DNA of 64,000 bases from Clavelina lepadiformis (GCF_947623445.1 NC_135245.1:2859501-2923500), one strand, 5' to 3'. Positions 12,868-24,081 are shown, counted from the stretch's first letter. Notes: generated from the letters alone by a model not told the origin. Translations and numbers: made by a program.

Positions 12868-13090
12868 TAATCAATGTTATTAATCCTTGAACACCACAAA
12901 CTGTAACTCAAAAGCAAAATATGCGGTAAAAAAATCACACACTTGAGTAATTTTATTTTTTGTGTGACGTCATAATAAAGCATATTTATTACGCATTAAT
13001 TGTTGCCAAGCTTTAAGATTTACAGTTTTCAGCTCTCAATGTAAATTATAAAGTTTTTTGTTGTTGTCTAAACTGTGTGAAACAAATTTT
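12868..13090. other. Upstream flank of the 879-residue gene
   Basis: Probable promoter side of the minus-strand gene. No clear TATA box or other site recognised. Confidence 0.3.
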
Positions 13091-13325
13091 AAAGTAAAAT
13101 AAAAAACAGGATATAGGAGGGTGGCACTTTGAAGGTTAACATTATATTTTTCGACACGAGCTTTCGCAAACATAAGCTTGCTTCTTCAGTGAAAATGTCA
13201 TTATTGAATAGCATTTTCACAGTACACCTGAAGAAGCAAGCTTACGCTAGTGAAAGCTCGTGTCGAAAACTATAAAATTAACCTTCAGAGTGCCAAACTC
13301 TATCCTGCTTTTTATTTCACTATAA
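13091..13325. repeat. Palindrome of two head-to-head copies of the short hammerhead-like repeat
   Basis: 13091-13200 (minus orientation) and 13206-13325 (plus orientation) are copies of the unit also seen at 7420-7535. They face each other around a centre near 13203. Cores are at 13154-13189 and 13224-13263. The left copy lacks the outermost stem bases, and the right copy has substitutions in one side of its hairpin stem. The whole would fold into a long cruciform or hairpin. Confidence 0.75.
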
Positions 13326-13808
13326 AGTTTGTATAATATAGCCTACAACTTTGCGTGATTATACAGTCCACAGTTTTCCACCGTTAACTGATACTGTGTT
13401 TAAATTTTTTTCGAAACACGTTGTTGTTACGGTTGTTACCTTAAAAGGTGTACGCTGTGATATGAGGTAAAAGATTTTGTGCAAAAAGCGACATTTGAAA
13501 AGAAGTCCAGCTTGCTTCTTGTACATTCTGAAAGGGCTGCCTTGAAGTGGTTTTTCCGATCACTGATTTGACCCAAAATTGCACAAAACTTGAAAAAGAT
13601 GAAAACAAGTATGAAACTTTTCACTGTCTTATACTCTAATCAGTTTAATGGAACACTTTTCCTTATGCAACACGTAACAAAATCATGAGAAAAACACCTT
13701 TAGTTTTTCTGTTGATAATGTTGTAGTATTTTTATAAACTATGTATTCGAGTACAGTGAAGAAAAAATATTTTGTTTGAAATTAGTTGAATTCTTATAAA
13801 AAGGTTGG
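13326..13808. other. No gene seen
   Basis: AT-rich sequence between the palindrome and the tRNA-Gly terminator. The short ORFs on both strands have no recognisable content. Confidence 0.4.
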
Positions 13809-13814
13809 AAAAAA
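13809..13814 (-). terminator. RNA polymerase III terminator of tRNA-Gly
   Basis: Six T residues on the minus strand, about 12 bases after the 3' end of the tRNA gene. Confidence 0.75.
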
Positions 13815-13826
13815 TAACGTGGTATC

Positions 13827-13898
13827 TGCGTCGACCGGGAGTCGAACCCGGAACTAGTGCTTGGAAGGCACCAATGCTAACCGTTACACCATCGACGC
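13827..13898 (-). tRNA. tRNA-Gly (anticodon TCC)
   Basis: A 72-base cloverleaf on the minus strand. The 7-bp acceptor stem GCGTCGA/TCGACGC is perfect and the discriminator base is A. The A box (TGTAACGGTTAGC) and B box (GGTTCGACTCC) are intact, the anticodon loop is CTTCCAA with TCC, and the T stem CCGGG/CCCGG is paired. There is no intron. It very closely resembles metazoan tRNA-Gly(TCC). Confidence 0.97.
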
Positions 13899-14598
13899 GA
13901 CGACGAAACGATATCGTATTATTTATTTTTCTCATTCCGTTTGTTAAGGCGAAAAATGGAAAGATTATTATCATTACACATTTACAGCATGACAAATTGC
14001 AGAAAACAGATAAACATACTCTATGTTTCTTTATAGCACAGCAAAGGGTTGCAAAAATGCTACGACGCAGGATGAAAACACGCAATAAATGATTTCGGAA
14101 GGAAAGTGCAAAGTGTGTAAACTGCCAAGGTGCTCAAGGTAAAGCGCACTGCAAGCCTAAAACCAACATGATGAAAGCTAGTAAAATGAAACCCCAATCG
14201 CAAGCAGCACAAACGCATATTACACACAATAGACAAGCCAGTAAAACAAAAGAATGTAAAACTGTTAGATGTATTTTGTTCCATCGCTTCCATGATTGTC
14301 CAATAAATGAGTTTCATGTTCTGGCTCGAAGGAAAGAGGTTCTCACATTGTTATCTTTTACGAGGCGTCGTAAACACATTTTCTCAATTATGCCGGTAAT
14401 TGTTATACAAACGTAATTTCCTGTTTGATTAATATAAATGTATTCCATTCAATATGCATAAACATTTATATTCATCGTTCTTCAAAATCAATTCGGTGTG
14501 GTTCGCTTCAACTCAATGTAATTGACGTCTTGGTACTAAGTTATGCTTTGATATGCATATAATTACTAAGCATTTTTGTGACAAAAAGTTTTTTTCAG
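13899..14598. other. No gene seen between tRNA-Gly and the orphan sulfotransferase exon
   Basis: I looked for upstream exons (PKAGTTW, THLP, RNPK or FEEMKK blocks) that could belong to the orphan last exon at 14599 and found none here. Confidence 0.5.
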
Positions 14599-14722
14599 GT
14601 AAAGTTGGTGATTGGAAAAACCATTTAACAGTCGCCCAATCGGAAAAGATTGACGCCAACGTTGAACGAGTAGGCTATTAGGCGACACAGGCATCAAATT
14701 TATCTACGAGCTTGGTCAATGA
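14599..14722 (+). pseudogene. Orphan last exon of a sulfotransferase, broken
   Basis: Preceded by a good acceptor (tttttcag) and nearly identical to exon 7 of copies A and B (GDWKNHLTVAQSEKI and so on). It is 124 bases long instead of 119. A 5-base insertion (TAGGC or GGCTA, near 14671) shifts the frame and gives an immediate stop. None of the six upstream exons is found nearby, so this is the remnant of a third gene in the array or a partial duplication. Its high identity suggests a recent origin or gene conversion with its neighbours. Confidence 0.88.
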
Positions 14723-16999
14723 AAGCGGAGACATGTTTAAGATTTGCACGATTTGACAAATGTTTCCCAAAACTTATTTTTTTTTTTTTTGAACTGTAAA
14801 GCAATCAATTTAGGTTATACAGCCTACCTTCGAAACTGTAGAAAATAATTCATCAAAATTAATAAATCCAAAATTTTGTTTCATATTTTACAATTCACTT
14901 TTATTTACCAATACAAAATACGAATCTAACTAGAAGGCAAAGTTTTTGTAACAGCACACTCTCAATCAACGCCGTCGCCAGGTGATATTTGTACGTCTCG
15001 GGCAAATATGTTAATTAGTTTCTGATTAGAAAGGCTACGTTGTTAAACGCAGTTTGGCACTAAAAATTGTTTAATGCCGAGATTTGAAATAATTTTCAAA
15101 GCTATTAGCTAAGTGCCTCATTTGCCTTCATTGTAGCTAAGGGCTGGTCTATCCTGACAATCATCTGCAATGCCGACTTTATTCAAGGAATAACATCGCA
15201 CGTCATTTCAATTCCACAGAAGACTGGAGTACATTCCGAGGCAGAACTCATAGTACCTAAACGTTTTAAGCGCTGAATTATTCCAAGTTATGCTGAATTA
15301 AACTAAAAGTTATAAATATTTTTATAGGTAAACGTTAGAAATCATAAAATCTTTAGCTGGTGAAGATTTCTCGGCCCATATGAGATCCATTCATTATAGT
15401 CTAAAACATTTTAAGCACTAACTTTGTATAGCCACCACTTGATCAACATAACAGCAACTTAAATTGGCCATAAACTGGTTTCTTAATAGACCTTAATGTG
15501 AGCGCTAAATATAGGCCAGTAGCAAACCGTAGCCTATATGGTGTCTAGGATATGTATCATGCAGGTGAACGACAAGAAATGCTCGCCCCTGCTTACAGGG
15601 TACGGAAAGTAAAGAAAGCATTAAAGTAGACAAGTCACGTTTAACTCTGGTCTTTTATCACTTGGCATGCTCAGGTATTTTTAACACAATTAATGAATAA
15701 TAAATATATAAGGCAGGATGTGTAATTTTAGAAAGTAATTACTTTATACGTTTGTGATAATAACGGAATATTATAGTATAGCCTACAGATCGATTATAGG
15801 GTAGAATTATTGTCTTTGGACATCTGCTTTACGAGGTAGCCTATGGCATATGGCTTGCCGATGACTTCCTATTTTCCGTTTTTTTAAGTCGTGACTAAAA
15901 TGTCGTGCCTGCCTATCCTGGGTGAATTATTCACAGCTGTTCAATGCATTCAGCCTGCTAAAATCATCGCTGCAACATGGACGTTTTTATGCTGTAGCTT
16001 TGCCAATATTTTGTCCAAATGTAATTGTTCAAAGAAACTTCAATATAATCAGTATACACAGTTGTCATTCCTGTGTAACCAATGTTGAATTCAATTGGAA
16101 GAAGTTCAGTTTTAAGATAGATAACTTTATTGTCATCTTCACAAGGTAATAAGGACTTTGGTCATATATTATTGAAGTGGAAAAAAAGTCATTATAATAT
16201 TAATCACTGCTAATTGAAGCTAGTCATCAGACAATAAGCCCCGTCAAGGTGAACAATTAAATGTGAGGGTTAGAAATGCAGACAGCGACCTCATGAGACT
16301 CATATATCATCACCGGCAATAAATATTTTAACAAGTACTTATTGTAGTGAAGTGGGTTATTCTCTAAACTTCAGATGCCATATACCCACTTTCCGTTACA
16401 TGTTCATTCATATATTTAATTTTCGTCAAAAGCGCGGTGGGGACGAAAAAACAAGCAAGTTGTTACTAACACTCGCCAATGAACAGGAAAAAGTGGCAGT
16501 CAAGAAAAATAACGTTAATAATTGCTGGTAACAACTGGCATGGCCACTAAACCTATACTTAGTTAAATCCATAAAACATAAGTTTAAAAAACCGAAAAAT
16601 TAAGCAGACGAACAGGTGGTTTGTTCAAGCAACTAATGATTGAAAATTGCGTCAATGCTGTACATCACATGTATGTATGTTGTACGTCGTATGCAAAAAC
16701 ATTGTATCAGTCTACACAGCAAATATTCTTTGCTGATTTTGCTTTACATGCCTTGTAACAACTAAATTTCAAATAATGTAGTTTATTAAGACTGCAGTTT
16801 TTATGGTATTATTTGCCATTTTGCCTTATACAACACTTGAAATATCAGGCCTAACTTGAATTTTGAAACGACTGAACCTGAATATGCTTTAGAGGCCCAT
16901 GGATGCTAATATACGCAATAAAAGATTTACTTAGGATTTACAGTAGCCTATATTTAATTCAACTGAAAACAGTTTACAGTGTATAGTGTAATGTAAATT
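14723..16999. other. No gene seen
   Basis: AT-rich sequence between the orphan exon and sulfotransferase B. Several tagcctat/tagcctac variants of the TAGGCCTA motif occur (about 15530, 15780, 15838, 16945). No ORF has recognisable content. Confidence 0.45.
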
Positions 17000-18595
17000 A
17001 TGCAACGTCTTTTGAAACAACCTGAAATGAAAAACTCTATTAATTTCGACTATCTTCGACCAGCTGTAAATTTAATTCCCAAGGAAAAACGACCCGATCC
17101 TGAAATCTACATCAACTACCACAAATATGCTTATCTACAAAACCCCACCCTAAAAAGTTGGAATGGATATCAATTCAATCCAGGATTCGAACCCGACACA
17201 GCACAATTTGCTTATGAAAAATGGGAGCCGAGAGGAAACGATGTGATTGTTGCAACTTATCCAAAAGCAGGTTTATTAGATAAAAACAGTTTCAATTTTG
17301 CATATCTTCTGTTTGGTTTTTACAATGATATTTCAGCAAAGTTTTTCTGCATGCCAGGCACAACTTGGACCAGAGAACTTTTGCGTCAAATTATTTTCTT
17401 AACTGATGAGAAAAATCTTAGGAATAGTAAATACTTCAATCATTTTTATGCCTATTTGGAAGCTGGACCAGGTAAAGTCACCAAGCACATAAAAACAGCT
17501 GTTTCATATAGGCCTACATGGTTGTGTCTCTATATGGAAAGATTAAACATATAGCCACATCGGCAAAAGTTGTGCTATGCAAAATTATTTTCATTTCAGT
17601 TTCCAAATACCAAGTGATGGACAATATTCCTCTGCCTCGGAGGGTGTTGGGAACTCACTTGCCTGCCGAACTGATTAACTTTGAAAAACTCAGATTAAAA
17701 AGAACAAAAGTAAGTGGGCTAAAACAAAAAATTTACAGCTGCAGTTTAGTAGTTTCTTAGATTTCCAGTTGCTTTGAGTTCATATTTTCAAAGTTGGTTT
17801 ATGTGATTCCAAATCCGAAAGACCAAGCAGCTTCGTGGTATCCATTTGTACGCTCTGACTTTTTCATGCACCACGAATTCTTCCAGAAACGGTACCCGGA
17901 AAACAAAAAGATATTTCTTGACATGCACATCAATGGTTCGCGTTTCCTTAGATAGTAGATTAAGGATTCAGTCAATAACAAGTAAATACATTGATTTGAG
18001 ATTTCATTATTCGACAACTATAACCTATACATTTGAAAAGGTAACAATACCCAGTTTGCAAAAGAAGGAGAAGGATATCTTGAACACATCAGATCCTGGC
18101 ACCAGCACAAAGATGATGAGAATGTCTTGTTTCTATGCTTTGAGGAAATGAAAAAAGTAAGTTAAATACTAAATTTACACAACTGTATAATCTAACAACG
18201 TTTAAAACCTGAGTTTTATTTTTACAGGATTTACAGAAACAAGTGCGTCGATTGGCTGATTTTATCGACGTAAGCTTGACTGATGATGACGTCAAGAAAG
18301 TTTGTGAAAATTCATCGATCGAAAAAATGAAAAAATCCTGGGATTCATCTGAAATGCCAACAACATCTTTCTTCAGGAAGGGTTGGTGATTATGAGTTAT
18401 GCCTGCTCATTAATACTTTTTTTGTATATTCATTATAATTCTTAAGTGTTTTTTGTAATAAAGATTGTTTTTTAAGGTCAAGTTGGAGATTGGAAAAACC
18501 ATTTAACAGTCGCCCAATCAGAAAAAATTGACGCCAACGTTGAACGAGTATTAGGTGACACAGACATCAAATTTATCTACGAGCTTGATCAGTGA
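17000..18595 (+). CDS. Cytosolic sulfotransferase B, 7 exons, with altered PAPS-binding motif
   Basis: Paralogue of the gene at 7594-9302. Exons: 17000-17270, 17358-17471, 17600-17709, 17794-17935, 18041-18156, 18228-18381, 18477-18595. Exons 2-7 have exactly the same lengths as in copy A; the product is 341 residues. PKAGTTW, THLP and RKGQVGDWKN are present. In exon 4 the 3'-phosphate-binding motif reads YVIPNPKDQAASWY: the normally invariant Arg is Pro (residue 171, codon CCA), while the partner Ser 179 is kept. The acceptor of exon 5 is weak (tttgaaaag) but required by phase. A methionine 10 codons downstream, at 17030, would align better with the start of copy A. No frame break is seen. 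PAPS affinity may be reduced or lost, so it could be a diverged or dying paralogue. Confidence 0.88.
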
Positions 18596-19289
18596 AAGCA
18601 GAAAAACATTTCAAAGTCTCAGCATCTTCAGTTTGCTTGGTGCCGCAAACTAGTCTGTGCCTGATTTTCGCATTAAATTATTATTTGTTAATGTGTCCTA
18701 GCTATCACGTTTTCAAAATTCGTAAAACGTGTTGATTTAGCTTTAACTTGAAAGTGTAGTTTTTTGGTCAGGCTAAACTAATAGATTTCGCTACGATCAA
18801 AAATGTCTAAACCAAACCCGTCCTTACTTTGCAAACAAACACAGACAATTATTACGATCACCTTATTGGCAATTCTTAGCCAGTTTATATATTTATTAAT
18901 TCAACAATATTTTATGTAACGTGCTCAGAACAAGTTTTCAAGATATTTGGAATATTAAACCTGTGACGAGATATATATAAACACAATCTAATACATACAT
19001 AAAAGTGGGGGTTTGATAATTTCAATTCAGGTTGTATATATAACACCATCTAACAAAATTTTGTGAAAGTTTTATTTGCATAAAAATGTTTTATGTATTG
19101 TGTTTTTATACTCGGAACTAATCACAAAAATACAAATATTTTTCCTGAAGTGTCCTAACTTTTGAGGAAATATCGCTTTTTCTGATTTTACTCAAAATTT
19201 TTCAGTATTAATAAGCATAATTTGGTATAAGACTCACAAACCCGCTAACACAAAGAAGTAGCCTATTGTGCATAATAAAGCCTATTTAT
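18596..19289. other. 3' flank of sulfotransferase B
   Basis: AT-rich with no ORF of interest. A stretch near 19159-19190 weakly resembles the subterminal sequence of transposon copy B (57.5 kb) and may mark the end of transposon copy A. Confidence 0.35.
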
Positions 19290-20770
19290 AATGCAATGTG
19301 TAAGGATGCATATTGCTAACATTCCAAAAAATTTCAGAAGGGGTTTTGTTTGCGTAGTTTGCGTTTATGAACTGAGAAATCTTCTCGTAATATGGACCAC
19401 AAATAATCCCCCACTATGTTGCAACTCCACCTTCTTTGGTATCTTCTTTCCATATCAGAAATGTCCTGGTGAAACCTTTTCTAGAGTAGTGTTCTGTGTC
19501 AGCTCGGGAGTTCCATAAACAAAGAAAACAAGAATGTTTTGTATAACCTCCTTGCAATCCTTTCAAGAACCCGATCATTTTGAAATCTCCACAAAGCTGC
19601 CAGTTGTATCTGACATAGGTAATACTTTCAAGCAGGAACTTTAGATTTTTGTAATCTTCTCTCATTTGGACGGAATGGCCAACGGGTATGGATGGATACT
19701 GGTTTCCATTATGAAGGAGAACACATTTCAAACTTCGGGGAAAAACTGTCTATAAATAGGCGCCACTCCTTTGGGTCATGAGCAATTCCTATTTCTTGAA
19801 AAAGGTTATCATTATTACTGCAGAAGCAAAGAGAGCCTGCCACAGAAAAATACCTTGAAAATCTTTCATGCTATTTTCTCGACGAAGAACATCGACATGA
19901 CGAATCTAACAAGTTCCATTGTTTCAACCTTGAAGTCAGAAGTTTGGCATTTGACTTAGTGAGCCCTATGGCTCTAACTAAATCATTTAATTCTTGTTGG
20001 CTTGGGAAGTGTGGTTCTGAATTCATGTCTGTATGAGATAGGTTGAATTCATCATCGGAGTCTTTTTCAATATCTTCAGACCCTGCTAAATCTTCTGGAG
20101 CTTTTATGATCGGTGGTTTGGGCAGTGGCAGCTCACTGCTATGCGGAACAGGTGCAATAGAAGACGGTATAGAACAGTGGTTCTCAAACTTTTTTAAGAG
20201 AAAGTACGCTACGGTCCCCTAGCAATTTTATAAATGCCTCACGGTCTCTTAAAAAATCAACACAAATAAACATAAAACAACACGTTGGTTTTTATGGTAT
20301 CAATGTGACGGATGTAACTGCTTCTTTGCAACCAGTTCGGCTATGTTTGGTTCCGTTTAGGACATCGTAACCCTAATATCGTGAATAACATACAACCGGT
20401 TTCGAGCTTTTGGCTTGATGGCAAGTAATGCCGTTCGCGTTCCCAGAAAATTGTCACACGGACCCCAGTTTGAGAACCACTGGTATAGAAGGATATACAA
20501 TGTCACGTCAGTAATTAGTTTTTCTAAACCTTGAAATGTCAGCCATACAGAAATAGCAGTCATCTGTATGGTTTTGGGGTTCTCTCCATATTTTCGGAAT
20601 AGCTAATGGCATCGAATGCCGGTTTCCTCTAAGCCAGCCATCGAAATTTGATCGATGTCACGCAGATCACACGAGGTGCCCATGCAGTGCTTGTTTTGGT
20701 CACCAATTGTCATGCCAAAATAAAGTTCATAAAAGTAAGAAAACGTTGCTTCTATCTTTATTTTGTATTT
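19290..20770 (-). mobile_element. DNA-transposon-like element, copy A, broken
   Basis: Minus-strand fragments in several frames match a repetitive metazoan protein family that I know only as unnamed. From 5' to 3' they are GDQNKHCMGTSCDLRDID, IPKIWREPQNHTDDCYFC, SSIAPVPHSSELPLPKPP, EWRLFIDS, LLHNGNQYPSIPVGHS, GGYTKHSCFLCLWNSRAD, and a C-terminal DYLWSILRED near 19390. The same family is present at 57.7-59.0 kb. The copy is decayed with several breaks and lacks most of the region between the FLCLW motif and the C-terminus. A hAT-type MITE is inserted at 20175-20482. The transposon superfamily cannot be named from this copy. Confidence 0.75.
20175..20482. mobile_element. hAT-type MITE, 308 bp, with 8-bp target-site duplication
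   Basis: Terminal inverted repeats CAGTGGTTCTCAAACT / AGTTTGAGAACCACTG are perfect over 16 bases. They are flanked on both sides by the 8-base duplication GTATAGAA (20167-20174 and 20483-20490). The TIR type and 8-bp duplication are typical of hAT (Charlie-like) non-autonomous elements. There is no coding content. It interrupts the coding remnant of transposon copy A, so it is the younger insertion. Confidence 0.95.
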
Positions 20771-20871
20771 CACTTATATCGACCACAGACATAGCAAAAT
20801 CAATCAGCAGACAGCTTACATTTACGTGATGATGACATTTCTCAATTTATCCAGAATCACGCTACCTGTAA

Positions 20872-21207
20872 TTAACCTGGTAAGATACCAGTAACAATAA
20901 AATCGCCAATATGGAAACCCTGGTATACTGACTCACTGAGATTATGCCAAGAATGATCATAGGTACTATACAAGCTATAAGTAATAATCGATATGTTTAG
21001 CAATAAACCAATGAACGTCATAAAAGCTCCAAGTCTTCTTATGTGTGAAAAAGTGACTTTGAGCGCTACTTTGACTTTTCTATCGCCATGAGTGCGATTT
21101 CGCAACAAGCCGCGTATACCGGTACGCCAGCTATTAAAGCTCACTGCACTCATAACTTCAGCTACCAAAATGTTTATGAGGTAAGATGGAATCACGGTGA
21201 GGCTCAA
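20872..21207 (-). CDS. Orphan exon of a membrane protein, unrecognised
   Basis: An open frame of 111 codons with a basic segment (GDRKVKVALKVTFSHIRR) followed by a clear transmembrane stretch (LGAFMTFIGLLLNISIITYS) and polar sequence HSWHNLSES. It ends just before a stop at a possible donor (CCAG|GTTAAT). It lies 0.4 kb downstream of the claudin-like gene on the same strand. It could be the first exon of a related four-TM gene whose remaining exons I cannot find, possibly displaced by the transposon at 19.3-20.8 kb. Start codon and true extent are uncertain. Confidence 0.35.
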   Translation of the reverse strand: MSLTVIPSYLINILVAEVMSAVSFNSWRTGIRGLLRNRTHGDRKVKVALKVTFSHIRRLGAFMTFIGLLLNISIITYSLYSTYDHSWHNLSESVYQGFHIGDFIVTGILPG

Positions 21208-21295
21208 TTTACAGTGAAATGTTAAATATTCAAGTGAATTGAGATTCGCTGTATTATAACCTTATATAGGACTATAGTTTGCTCTGTGGAAATCC

Positions 21296-21301
21296 TTTAT
21301 T
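21296..21301 (-). promoter_or_regulatory. Poly(A) signal for the claudin-like gene
   Basis: AATAAA on the minus strand about 300 bases after the stop codon of the four-TM gene. Confidence 0.45.
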
Positions 21302-21604
21302 CCTGGTTTGGCAGGAAATATCGTCTCGTATGGTGTTGATTCAATAAAGATTTTAAATTGAGTATGCAAGATGGAAATTTTCAAATTAAGTCGGTTAACA
21401 ATTCCAAGAGAATCGATGTAATGAAACAGAAGCTGTCAAATAACAACCATGTGCACTTTCGTTAGACGTTGCAGAAACAATAAACGTCAGGTAAATCCTG
21501 TAGCGGTACATGGCTGGTCTCACTCGTACCGAGTATACCAGTACGAAATCTACAGGTTAAGCAGCGCTCGAATAAAAGGTATAGCTATAAACGTTTGTGG
21601 TATT

Positions 21605-23646
21605 TCACTTCGGGGCAACGTGCACGGATGGCCTGATAGAAAAGCTAAGTATCCCGGCCAGGACAAGAAGAATTGCTCCGATCAGGGCTAGAATCCAAGA
21701 AATGCCGGTAGAAGTCGTAGGCAAGCCTTGACGTTGAAAATTCCACACTATGATGATTTTGTAGAACACAATAAAGACGAAAGCGATAACTCCTGAAGGA
21801 AAACAATAAACTGTTAGAAGGCATTACACAATTATTACAAGAATCGGTCAAGTTGTACCTAGCACGAGAAAGAAACTTCCGATCAGTACTCCGTTGAGCG
21901 CTATCCTTCTTCTTTCACGCTTAAATGACATGACAAAGATAAGGGTGGTAGGAAGCAAGCTAAGTGTGGTTATCGCGATAAGAACGGTCGCAAAAATCGT
22001 CACGGAACCCTAAAAAATATCAAAAAAAATTAAATTAAAAGCGTTTTGTAAAACTATTGTGATCCGATAAAAAATCCTGTTTGGTGATTTCATGTCTATT
22101 ATAACCATCCCAAATGCGACTTACTTCCACAGCAATAGCCAGCCCGTTATCGTGACAAGCTCTGGTTTTAACTAACACGCTATCAGCCGTAGAAATGGCA
22201 GGAGTGGCGTTTGGAACCGTGTAACCTGATTTACACTGTACGTCAACTGGGAAACCACAAAAAGTTTGAGTGTTGTTAAGACGGAAAGTAACGTAAAAGC
22301 TACCATACAATCAATGATATAGCAAGTCAATTATTTGGTAGAAAATCAAACGACAACGCCCTATAAACACGTTTGACAATAATTTCCTGTTCATTGGACC
22401 TAGGTATGGTAGCAATTGTTATTGGGTTTACAGCAATGTTTGGGTAGATATTAAAAAACGAAAACAACCTCTAAGCTGCATATGATATCTTGAAAACATA
22501 GAGTGCGTCTGTAATAATCCTTACGTTCATCCTTTTTAAACAGTGAAGCAGGTCCACATACGGCGTCTGAGTCTGCCTGTGAACACATAGAAAATAATCC
22601 GCCATGCCAGTGGAAACGCCCCATGGGGCCAATTGCAATCCTTGTCTGGTTCATCTCTTCTATTTTGATCATAGCCTCCTTTGTTTGGCGAAATGAGTCC
22701 ACTGCTTCAGTGAGGTTGACCCGCATCATTTGCAGTGGAGTCAATCCGTTTTCTACAATGCAAAACTTTGATTCATCCATTCTAAGTGATAGATAACAGG
22801 ATAACATATTTTTCTTTTACTGTAATTCACACCCATCTCTTGGTTGACAACACGTCATTGGCAGAAAAAAGCATCAATTAAGGCACGTACCTGTAACTGT
22901 TTCACAGTCCTGCCATTAAAAGAAGCTATTAAGTTGATAGTTAAATTGCACTTAAGCGCTACTTCAACACAAGAAAGATTATTTAATGAGATCCTTCTTA
23001 CCAGACAAGAGGTCGTACTGTCTGAACTCCGACGTTTCCGTCCTGTACAAGTCAAAGATAATTTATTATCTTTCTTTACATAGCAACAGGTTCCTTACCG
23101 TCACCATTTTTTTGACCAAAACATCCTGAATAATCTATTATGTATGCTTTTACATAAATCATTTTTAGCAAAAATAAGGATAATTACATGTAATGGTTCT
23201 TCTTGGAAAGTTTTTTGAATAGCCTAAATTGCAATAGCAAAATTTATTCGTAACGGTTATACGCAAAACCAGATACTTCAATTTAGCTTATACTAAAAAT
23301 GTAAGGTCAACGCACCTACTGTTACTGTATTTGGAGCTATGGTTGTGCTTTCGTTCAGCATCACTGCTAACGACAGGCTTGTTGACCGAATGACGTCTAG
23401 TAGGGTGGATTTCTGTGAGACAAGACTATAATACTTTGTTTGGTACGTTGGCCAATCTGTGATCAGAGTAGCAAAAGACATGTTCGAGTTGGCCTTGAAT
23501 TTTTCCTCTGTTTGTGCAACCGCATCCTTTCCATAAAGTTTAATCCATTGGTTAGTTCCAATTCCAACTGCCAGAAATCCCATACCAGCAAAAGCGGATA
23601 AAACGATAACGTAGCAAAGTTGACCAGGCTGGCCCAGACTTGGCAT
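21605..23646 (-). CDS. Four-transmembrane protein of claudin/PMP22 type, 5 exons
   Basis: Exons in transcription order: 23316-23646, 22525-22752, 22125-22246, 21859-22009, 21605-21792. Phases agree throughout, for 339 residues. TM1 is at about residues 10-30 (VIVLSAFAGMGFLAVGIGTNQW). A long extracellular loop carries HWHGGLFSMC and a second Cys about nine residues on, resembling the G-L-W-x2-C-C signature of claudins, PMP22 and CACNG proteins, with F in place of W. TM2 and TM3 are in exon 4 (TIFATVLIAITTLSLLP and LNGVLIGSFFLVLG running into exon 5). TM4 is in exon 5 (ISWILALIGAILLVLAG), followed by a short tail RPSVHVAPK. The exon 2 acceptor (CATTGTAG) is the least secure; an alternative acceptor CACTTAG lies about 30 bases upstream but would not keep phase. 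Probably a plasma-membrane junction or channel-associated protein; orthology not resolved. Confidence 0.78.
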
Positions 23647-23835
23647 CTTGAATAGTGTCTAGGCTAAATTGTCGAACTGGTGATGCTAAATTACTTTAAA
23701 AACTCTACTTTTTCAAATAAACCCTCGCCAACTGGTGCACTAATATCTTCATACTTACCTTGTACTACATACACACCAAAAAATATAGAACACGTTATTC
23801 AATGATCGAAATAGGAAACGCTTGTCAAGGTCATC

Positions 23836-24081
23836 TTAGACTAAACTGTATGGCTTCCAACACTGTTCGTTTTCAAGACTTTCTAGTATGCCCGAATATA
23901 CTTGCATTGTAGCCAATGATTTAAAATTTGTTGGAAAGTACCCAGTTGTTTTTTCTCTGTCGACTTTTGACTGGCCGACAAAAGGCTCTACCTCGAAAAC
24001 ATACTTTCCCTTCACGGGCTTTGTGAAGTAGGTAGCAATATTGTAACGGGTAATGACTCGAGTCATTGACTTCACTTGCAT
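23836..24081 (-). other. Small ORF beside a GACTCG-rich repeat, doubtful
   Basis: An 81-codon frame whose N-terminal part lies in the repeat at 24.05-24.13 kb. The rest (TKPVKGKYVFEVEPFVGQ and on) is not recognised. It may be a remnant of a mobile-element gene; no splice or promoter support. Confidence 0.2.
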
